Shown: positions 1-4,863 of the stretch, one piece after another
Layout: the number at the start of each line of letters is the position of its first letter
How positions within the stretch are numbered: position 1 is the stretch's first letter
NCBI GenBank assembly: GCA_050997195.1
Contig: JBPCRE010000097.1
Coordinates: 1-8,905, forward strand
DNA length: 8,905 nt
From: JACCZP01 sp050997195
Lineage (GTDB): Bacteria; Actinomycetota; Thermoleophilia; Solirubrobacterales; Thermoleophilaceae
Direction: 5' to 3'
The notes under the pieces: generated by a model
What the model was told of the DNA's origin: nothing
What the model saw: the letters and a program-made list of their open reading frames with translations, nothing else
The model's database searches: none
Made by a program: the position numbers and the translations under genes

Positions 1-639
1 GAGCTGACCCGCCTTCATGCTCCACTCGGGGTCGAGGGCCAACGACACGTCGGGCTCCTCCAGCCAGCGGCGGTAGTGGCGGACCTCCTCCATGAAGTCG
101 GCGCGGCCGGGCTGGATGTCGAGGACAAGTATCGCCTTGGCCTTGCGCGCCGCCTTGAGGTAGCGGTCGATCACGGCGGCCTTCTGGCGGAAGCGGTACT
201 TCCCGTCCTCGCCGGGGGCTCCCGAGGCGATGGTGGCCAACAGTTCGAAGGCGGGCATGATCGGCTTGCCGCCCTTGCGGTACTCGCGCGCCTGACGCAG
301 CAGCTTGGTTCCCACCTTTCCGGGTGGTCCGATGCCGAGGATCCCGAGCTCGTCGGCCTGGGGCGCTCCGTAGAAGCCCACCACCCGGTACCGAGGGAGG
401 ATCTCGATCCCCCCACGCGGGAGCTCGGGCGGAGGCGGCGGCTTCGGCCGTCTGGCCTCAGGCGAGGTCGATCCGCCCGCGCCCGACCTTCCGTCGGCGC
501 CGCCGACCCGGTCGAGACCCGCGAAGGCGACCCCGAGCACGAGGAGCACGCCCACCCCGAGCATCCCGGCCGCGAGCCACCGCTGGCGCGTCAGCCGCCG
601 CCGCGACTCCTCGCGCCGGGAGCGCCGCCGGTCGTCCAT
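1..639 (-). CDS. Membrane-anchored extracytoplasmic protein of unknown function, C-terminus beyond the window
   Basis: The frame is open from an ATG (complement of 637-639) to the left edge, giving 213 residues and no stop, so the C-terminus is missing. Residues 1-20 are strongly basic (MDDRRRSRREESRRR). Residues 21-41 form one hydrophobic segment, then comes a Gly/Ser- and Pro-rich linker (about 42-75), so I infer an N-in signal anchor with the rest outside the membrane. The globular part starts near residue 80 and has hydrophobic strand-like stretches ending in acidic or glycine turns: RVVGFYGAP (85-93), PIMPAFELLATIA (127-139), AILVLDIQPGR (169-179) and DVSLALDPEW (197-206). That alternation suggests a TIM-barrel, possibly glycoside-hydrolase-like, fold, but this is inference. 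I cannot name the family or its substrate. No clear Shine-Dalgarno is present. The gene is divergent from the reductase at 738. The plus-strand frame across this region is a shadow: its product lacks the anchor-linker-domain order seen here. Confidence 0.8.
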   Translation of the reverse strand, partial: MDDRRRSRREESRRRLTRQRWLAAGMLGVGVLLVLGVAFAGLDRVGGADGRSGAGGSTSPEARRPKPPPPPELPRGGIEILPRYRVVGFYGAPQADELGILGIGPPGKVGTKLLRQAREYRKGGKPIMPAFELLATIASGAPGEDGKYRFRQKAAVIDRYLKAARKAKAILVLDIQPGRADFMEEVRHYRRWLEEPDVSLALDPEWSMKAGQL

Positions 640-737
640 GTTGAAGCCCGGTCCCAAGCGCTCGGCCACGACGCTGAAGGTATCGGCCCGATCCGCGCGG
701 GGATAATGTCGGTGTCCCTTCGACGCCGGAGCGTGCC
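640..737. promoter_or_regulatory. Divergent promoter region between the anchored protein and the reductase
   Basis: This 98-bp gap separates two divergently oriented genes, so both promoters should lie here. On the plus strand GATAAT at 702-707 resembles a -10 box and lies about 30 nt before the reductase ATG. On the minus strand TACCTT (complement of 677-682) fits the actinobacterial TANNNT -10 pattern and lies 37 nt before the ATG at 639. Neither has a good TTGACA-like -35 at normal spacing, so both calls are weak. No strong Shine-Dalgarno precedes either start codon. Confidence 0.35.
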
Positions 738-1733
738 ATGAACTCCTTTCGAGCCCTGATCGCCGAGAAGCGGGGCGACGACGAGGTCGTCCGCGAGCTG
801 TCCACCCTCGAGCCCGACGCGCTCCCCGAAGGCGAGGTCACCGTGCGGGTGGCCTTCTCGAGCGTGAACTTCAAGGACGCCCTGGCCACGACGGCCAAGG
901 GCCAGGTGGCCCAGATCTCGCCGCTCGTGCCGGGCATCGACCTGGCCGGCGAGGTGGTGGAGAGCTCGGCCCCCGGCGTCTCGGAGGGCCAGCAGGTGCT
1001 CGCTCACGGCTACGAGATCGGCGTGGCCCGCCACGGGGGCTACGCCGAGTACGCCCGCGTGCCGGCCGACTGGGTCGTGCCGATGCCCGAGGGCCTCGAC
1101 GCCCGTGAGGCCATGGCCCTCGGGACCGCCGGCTACACCGCGGCCCTCTCGGTCCACCTTCTCGAGGAGCGGGGCCTCGCCCCCGACCAGGGCCCCGTGC
1201 TCGTCACGGGCGCCACCGGCGGCGTGGGCTCGGTGGCGGTGGGCATCCTCGCCGAGCGCGGCTACGAGGTCTCAGGTGCCACCGGCAAGGAGAGCGAGCA
1301 CGACTACCTCCGCGGCCTCGGAGCCTCCGAGGTGGTGTCCCGCGAGGAGGTCACGGCCGAGTCGGACCGCCCGCTCGAGAAGGAGCGCTGGGCCGGGGCG
1401 GTGGATCCCGTAGGAGGCCCCGCCCTCGCCTACATCATGCGCACCCTGCGCTACGGCGGCGTGGCCGCGGTGAGTGGGCTCACGGGTGGGGTCGCCCTGA
1501 AGGCCACCATCCTGCCGTTCATCCTTCGCGGCGTCTCGGTACTCGGGGTGGACTCGGTCGCGACGCCCATCGAGCTGCGCCGCGCCGTGTGGGAGCGGCT
1601 CGGCGGCGACCTTCGCCCGCGCGGGCTCGAGGACATGATCGAGGAGGTCTCGCTGGAGGGCGTCGAGGAGGTGCTCGACCGTATCCTCACCGGCGGCGTG
1701 CGCGGGCGCACGGTCGTGCGAGTGGGGGGTTGA
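738..1733 (+). CDS. YhdH/AcuI-family NADPH-dependent oxidoreductase (acrylyl-CoA reductase type)
   Basis: The 331-residue product is a zinc-independent member of the medium-chain dehydrogenase/reductase superfamily, close in length to E. coli YhdH (about 324). Characterised relatives reduce acryloyl-CoA to propionyl-CoA with NADPH in the cytoplasm; some members are annotated only as quinone oxidoreductases. The N-terminal catalytic domain carries SSVNFKDAL (41-49) and PGIDLAGEVV (65-74). The nucleotide-binding domain has the glycine-rich turn TGATGGVGSVAVGIL (157-171), followed by the family's ATGKESEHDYLRGLGA segment (181-196). VDPVGG (222-227) and GVDSV (270-274) are further family marks. 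I chose the ATG at 738 because the conserved domain begins within a few residues of it. No zinc-ligand set is visible. The ABC-F gene starts 38 bp downstream on the same strand, but nothing links their functions, and no DMSP or propionate genes are nearby, so the physiological substrate is open. Confidence 0.9.
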   Translation: MNSFRALIAEKRGDDEVVRELSTLEPDALPEGEVTVRVAFSSVNFKDALATTAKGQVAQISPLVPGIDLAGEVVESSAPGVSEGQQVLAHGYEIGVARHGGYAEYARVPADWVVPMPEGLDAREAMALGTAGYTAALSVHLLEERGLAPDQGPVLVTGATGGVGSVAVGILAERGYEVSGATGKESEHDYLRGLGASEVVSREEVTAESDRPLEKERWAGAVDPVGGPALAYIMRTLRYGGVAAVSGLTGGVALKATILPFILRGVSVLGVDSVATPIELRRAVWERLGGDLRPRGLEDMIEEVSLEGVEEVLDRILTGGVRGRTVVRVGG

Positions 1734-1759
1734 GAGCCGGCGCCTCCGGCCACCGAACC

Positions 1760-1765
1760 TAAGAT
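1760..1765 (+). promoter_or_regulatory. Candidate -10 box (TAAGAT) for a leaderless ABC-F transcript
   Basis: TAAGAT fits the actinobacterial TANNNT -10 pattern. Six bases separate it from the ATG at 1772, so transcription starting at the usual distance would begin at or beside the start codon. There is no convincing Shine-Dalgarno before that ATG, which fits a leaderless mRNA. TTGAGA at 1730-1735 resembles a -35 box, but the 24-bp spacing is too long for an ordinary sigma-70 promoter, so the -35 is unassigned. Confidence 0.4.
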
Positions 1766-1771
1766 CGGGTG

Positions 1772-3754
1772 ATGGCCATCGCCATCGCATCCGCCCTTGC
1801 CAAGGACATGGCCGGCGAGCCCCTCTTCCGTGACGTCTCGTTCAAGCTGGAGGCCCGTGACCGGCTGACCCTCTCGGGCCGAAACGGCTCGGGCAAGACC
1901 ACGCTGTTGCGCATGTTGGCCGGACAGAGCTCGATCGACGGCGGGGAGCTCGTGCTCGGCAAGGGAATCCGCGTAGCCCTGCACGATCAGCGGCCTCCGC
2001 GTGAGCGCGACCTCACGCTCCGCGACTACGCCCTGTCGGGCCGCGAGGACCTCCTCGCCGTCGAGGCCCGCCTCGCCGAGCTCGAGCAGGCCATGGCCGA
2101 CGGCGCGCACGACCAGGCCACCCTGGTGGCCTACTCGAACGCGCAGGGCACGCTCGACCAGGCCGGCGGCTACGCCTGGCGCGAACGCGCGCTCGCCTCC
2201 CTCCGCGGGCTCGGCTTCGGGGACGACGACCTCGATCGCGCGCTCGCCACCTTCTCGGGCGGCGAGCTCACCCGGGCGTCGCTCGGACGCGTGCTCGCCG
2301 GAGAGCCGGATCTCCTCCTCCTCGACGAGCCCACCAACCACCTGGACATCGCCTCCCTCGAATGGCTCGAGAAGAAGCTCGTGTCCCTCGACGCCGCCGT
2401 GGTGCTCGTGGCCCACGACCGCTGGTTCCTCGAGGCGGTGGGCACAGCGGTGCTCGAGCTCGAGCGCGGCCGGGCGCGGTTCTTCGCCGGCTCCTGGCAC
2501 GCCTGGCGGAAGGAGCAGGCCGCGCGGGATCTCGCCGCCGGCCGCGCCTCCGCGCGCCAGCAGGCGGAGATCGAGCGCCTCGAGCGCTTCGTGACGCGCT
2601 TTCGCGCCGGCACCCGGGCCCGGCAGGCCCAGTCGCGAGTCAAGCACCTCGAGAAGATGGAGCGCCCTGACGCCGCACCCCGAGCGGAGAAGTCCCTCGG
2701 CTTCGCCTTCAAGCCGCCGGGGCGCAGCGGCCGCGTGGTGTTCGAGCTCGAGGGCGGCCAGATCGGGGTGGCGGGCCGCACGCTGCTGAGCGACGCGGAG
2801 CTCTGGCTCGAGCGCGGGGAGCACGTGTCGCTGGTGGGGCCGAACGGCACCGGCAAGACCACGCTCCTGCACACCCTGGCCGGCGGAGCGCCGCTCGAGC
2901 GCGGCAAGCTCCGCCGCGGCCACAACGTGGAGCTCGGGCTGCTCTCGCAGCACGCCGAGGAGCTCGACGAGACCGGCAGCGTGCTCGAGGCGGCGGGGCG
3001 CGCCACCGGACTCACCCCGAACAGGACCCGCGCCCTGCTCGGGCAGTTCCTCTTCTCGGGGGCCGAGGCCGAGAAGCCGGTGGCCGGCCTCTCCGGCGGC
3101 GAGCGCCGGAGGCTCTCGCTGGCGGTGCTCATGCACTCGGGAGCCAACGTGCTCGTGCTCGACGAGCCCACCAACCACCTCGACCTCGAGAGCCGCGAGG
3201 CGCTCGAGGAGGCGCTCCGCGGCTACCAGGGCGCCGTGCTTCTAGTGACCCACGACCGCGCTCTCCTCGACGCGGTCGGCACTCGCACCGTGGCCGTGGA
3301 GGACGGCACCCTGCGCTCCTACGAGGGCGGCTGGGCCGAGTACCTGCGACTTCGGGAAGAGCGCGAGCGAGCGGGGCGCGCGTCGAGCGGCGGCAGCGGG
3401 GCAAAGAGGGGCGGCGCTCGCAAGAACGGCTCCGGCGGGAAGAACGGGGCATCCGCGCGTGCGGGCAACGGCCCGAGCCCCGCGCAGAGTGCGTCGAGCG
3501 AGGTGGCCCCCCGCTCGGAGGGCTCGGCGGGGGCCGACGCGCGCCCCCGGTCGAAGAACGCTCGGCGCAACGCCGAGCGCCTCGAGCGCGAGATCGCCGA
3601 GGCCGAGGCGGCCCTGGCAGCCCTCGAGGAGGAGCTGAGCGACCCCTCGGCGTGGGAGGGCCCCGAGCGCTCCGCCGCCTCGGCCGCGCGCCACGAGCAG
3701 GCCCGAGAGGTCGTGCGCGGACTCTACGAGCGCTACGAGGCCGTCGCGAGCTAG
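1772..3754 (+). CDS. ABC-F family ATP-binding protein with C-terminal coiled coil
   Basis: The 660-residue protein has two ABC ATPase domains in tandem and no membrane segments, the ABC-F arrangement. Domain 1 has Walker A GRNGSGKT (36-43), signature FSGGE (161-165), Walker B LLLLDEP (181-187) and the H-loop histidine in VAHDR (213-217). Domain 2 has GPNGTGKT (356-363), LSGGE (440-444), VLVLDEP (460-466) and VTHDR (492-496). The charged helical linker between them (about 245-300) is where ABC-F proteins reach the ribosomal P-site tRNA. A low-complexity Gly/Ser/Ala/Lys linker (about 533-598) leads to a Glu/Ala-rich coiled coil (about 600-655), as in Uup-like members. ABC-F proteins act on ribosomes in translation rescue, in regulation or in protection from antibiotics; which applies here cannot be told from sequence. 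Start: GTG at 1769 and ATG at 1772 are adjacent and in frame; I prefer the ATG because of the TAAGAT box. The two domains' motifs are intact. Confidence 0.93.
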   Translation: MAIAIASALAKDMAGEPLFRDVSFKLEARDRLTLSGRNGSGKTTLLRMLAGQSSIDGGELVLGKGIRVALHDQRPPRERDLTLRDYALSGREDLLAVEARLAELEQAMADGAHDQATLVAYSNAQGTLDQAGGYAWRERALASLRGLGFGDDDLDRALATFSGGELTRASLGRVLAGEPDLLLLDEPTNHLDIASLEWLEKKLVSLDAAVVLVAHDRWFLEAVGTAVLELERGRARFFAGSWHAWRKEQAARDLAAGRASARQQAEIERLERFVTRFRAGTRARQAQSRVKHLEKMERPDAAPRAEKSLGFAFKPPGRSGRVVFELEGGQIGVAGRTLLSDAELWLERGEHVSLVGPNGTGKTTLLHTLAGGAPLERGKLRRGHNVELGLLSQHAEELDETGSVLEAAGRATGLTPNRTRALLGQFLFSGAEAEKPVAGLSGGERRRLSLAVLMHSGANVLVLDEPTNHLDLESREALEEALRGYQGAVLLVTHDRALLDAVGTRTVAVEDGTLRSYEGGWAEYLRLREERERAGRASSGGSGAKRGGARKNGSGGKNGASARAGNGPSPAQSASSEVAPRSEGSAGADARPRSKNARRNAERLEREIAEAEAALAALEEELSDPSAWEGPERSAASAARHEQAREVVRGLYERYEAVAS

Positions 3755-4762
3755 ATACCCGCGCGGGGGGCCGCCCGCCGACGGACGAAGGGGTGTCCGG
3801 CGAGCGCCTCGCGCCCGCCGGAAACCGACCCCGATCTCGCAGAACCGCTCGCTCTGCTTGCGGTCCTCGGCCGGCGACTGCTGGGCGTTCTCCGGAGCGT
3901 CCTCGCGAGCGCTCGGGTCCCGGCGCTCGACTCGCTCGCACGAGCCGTTCTGGTTGGCCGGAGAGGCGTCGACGATCACGTCGACCGCGTCGAGCAGGGC
4001 CACGTCAGTGCCGCCGCCGCAGTCGACCCGGTCCACCTCGCCGTCCCGTAGGTGGAAGGTGTCGTCTCCCTCCTCACCGTGCAGGGTGTCGCCGGTCGTA
4101 TCGCCGGCCCCACTCACGTCCCCGCGGGCCAGGGCCCAGAGGTCGTCGTCTCCGTCGCCGCCGAACGTCTCGTCGACGCCCAGGTTGGCGAAGATGCGGT
4201 CGTTGCCCGCACCGCCGCGCGACACGTCGTCGCCGGCCCCCCCGGACACGAGGTCACGCCCGCCGCCCGCCTGGATGCGGTCGGCTCCCTCGCCCCCGTG
4301 CAGGCGATCGCGGGAGTCCCCGCCGGGCACCTGATCGTCGCCTGCGCCCGCGAAGATGCGGTCGTAGCTCGTCCGGTCGCCGGCGTTCGGTACGTCGCCC
4401 TCGAGCACATCGTTGCCCGCGTTGCCGACGATGAAGTCGTTGCCGGCCTGGCCGCGAATCGTGTCGTTGCCAGAGTTGCCGAACAGGCGGTCGGGACCGC
4501 GCTCTCCGGCGATGGAGTCGTCGCCATCGCCGCCGCGGACGCGATCCGCGCCCGGTCCGGCGAGGACGCGGTCGTCGCCGCCTCGGGCGGTCACCCGGTC
4601 GTTGCCCCCGCGCGAGGAGATCTCGTCCCCGTCGGATGTTCCCACGATGCGGTCCCCTCGAGACGTGCCCGAGATGACCTGAGCGATCGCCGCCGTCGCA
4701 CAGACGGCCAGCAGAAGCACCACCCCGCTGAGGGTGGTGGTGAAGCGGATGCCCTTCTTCAT
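3242..4762 (-). CDS. Sec-exported RTX-like (GGxGxD repeat) calcium-binding protein, open-ended frame
   Basis: The start at 4762 is well supported: AAGGAG lies 9 nt upstream and the first 27 residues form a Sec signal peptide (basic MKKGIRF, a hydrophobic core, then AIA before Q28). Residues 36-209 are hemolysin-type nonapeptide repeats of the GGxGxDxφx kind (for example GNSGNDTIRG, GGAGDDVSRG, GGDGDDDLW), which bind calcium in a parallel beta-roll. A post-repeat module (about 225-280) contains C248 and C275, which could form a disulfide. The protein should be extracellular or wall-associated; its role is unknown. The end is the problem. Credible protein ends around residue 280-305 (about 3850), but the frame stays open to a TAG at 3242-3244 (506 residues), through a terminator-like hairpin and 513 bp antisense to the ABC-F gene. 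The Leu/Ala/Gly/Arg-rich tail looks like antisense noise. In another minus-strand frame the first stop is TAG at 3753-3751, so a single-base indel would close the gene there. Trust the start and repeats, not the tail. Confidence 0.7.
   Translation of the reverse strand: MKKGIRFTTTLSGVVLLLAVCATAAIAQVISGTSRGDRIVGTSDGDEISSRGGNDRVTARGGDDRVLAGPGADRVRGGDGDDSIAGERGPDRLFGNSGNDTIRGQAGNDFIVGNAGNDVLEGDVPNAGDRTSYDRIFAGAGDDQVPGGDSRDRLHGGEGADRIQAGGGRDLVSGGAGDDVSRGGAGNDRIFANLGVDETFGGDGDDDLWALARGDVSGAGDTTGDTLHGEEGDDTFHLRDGEVDRVDCGGGTDVALLDAVDVIVDASPANQNGSCERVERRDPSAREDAPENAQQSPAEDRKQSERFCEIGVGFRRARGARRTPLRPSAGGPPRGYLARDGLVALVESAHDLSGLLVARGRGGGALGALPRRGVAQLLLEGCQGRLGLGDLALEALGVAPSVLRPGARVGPRRALRAGGHLARRTLRGARAVARTRGCPVLPAGAVLASAAPLCPAAAARRAPRSLALFPKSQVLGPAALVGAQGAVLHGHGASADRVEESAVVGH
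3796..3822. terminator. Hairpin between convergent genes, terminator-like
   Basis: TCCGGCG (3796-3802) pairs with CGCCGGA (3816-3822). Inside, an A/C mismatch is followed by GCGC (3804-3807) pairing with GCGC (3811-3814) around a CTC loop. It lies 42 bp after the ABC-F stop and just beyond the credible end of the calcium-binding protein, the expected place for a shared bidirectional terminator. Neither strand has a T-run after the stem, so it is at most the T-less type proposed for high-GC bacteria. Confidence 0.45.
4136..4657 (-). repeat. Coding repeat of GGxGxD calcium-binding nonapeptides
   Basis: This is the stretch encoding residues 36-209 of the secreted protein. Units of about nine codons recur with Gly-Gly/Gly-Asn and Gly-Asp/Asn-Asp pairs. 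They are degenerate at DNA level and interrupted around residues 118-136 (EGDVPNAGDRTSYD) and 190-199. The repeat unit is visible in protein, not as exact DNA copies, so recent tandem duplication is unlikely. Confidence 0.8.
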
Positions 4763-4771
4763 GACGGGTTG

Positions 4772-4777
4772 CTCCTT
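4772..4777 (-). promoter_or_regulatory. Shine-Dalgarno for the calcium-binding protein
   Basis: On the minus strand AAGGAG lies 9 nt before the ATG at 4762. It is the clearest ribosome-binding site in the window and fixes the start, excluding the roughly 100 extra upstream codons that are open in this frame (to 5068) and would overlap the divergent transporter gene. Confidence 0.8.
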
Positions 4778-4808
4778 GGTCGGTGGCAGCCTCGGAACCG
4801 CTCCCCGC

Positions 4809-4847
4809 CGCGGGAGTTGCGCCTGCTTAACAGGATGGACTCCCGCG
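4809..4847. promoter_or_regulatory. Nested dyad in a divergent promoter region, candidate operator or RNA hairpin
   Basis: A perfect 9-bp inverted repeat, CGCGGGAGT (4809-4817) and ACTCCCGCG (4839-4847), surrounds a second one, CCTG (4822-4825) and CAGG (4831-4834). Both share the same centre at 4828, with CTTAA as the loop and four unpaired bases on each side between the two stems. It lies in the 101-bp gap between the divergent calcium-binding protein and ABCG transporter genes, 47 bp from the first start codon and 17 bp from the second. A transcription-factor operator and a 5'-UTR hairpin are both possible. Confidence 0.5.
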
Positions 4848-4863
4848 CCGCCTGCCTCTGGAG

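Noticed and set aside
76..741. Plus-strand open frame at the left end
   Set aside because: The minus strand encodes a coherent anchor, linker and domain protein here; the plus frame is Arg/Pro/Ala-rich and lacks a plausible ribosome-binding site.
458..1157. Two overlapping minus-strand open frames opposite the reductase start
   Set aside because: They conflict with the reductase and the anchored protein and show only GC-driven composition.
1451..3178. 575-codon open frame on the minus strand opposite the reductase and ABC-F genes
   Set aside because: It is antisense to two intact, motif-bearing genes. Its product is Leu/Ala/Gly/Glu/Arg-rich with no recognisable domain, as expected from third-position GC bias.
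2320..3180. Near-identical DNA segments around 2320-2342 and 3158-3180
   Set aside because: They encode the Walker B and D-loop regions (LDEPTNHLD) of the two ABC domains; the similarity reflects protein constraint and not a mobile or regulatory repeat.
4136..4657. Possible CRISPR-like or tandem DNA repeat
   Set aside because: Periodicity is about 27 bp, in frame, degenerate, and without unique spacers between identical repeats; it is explained by calcium-binding nonapeptides.
4697..4705. Lipobox at cysteine 21 of the repeat protein signal peptide
   Set aside because: The residues before C21 are L-A-V; valine at -1 does not fit the usual Gly/Ala/Ser requirement, and AIA before Q28 is a better signal peptidase I site.
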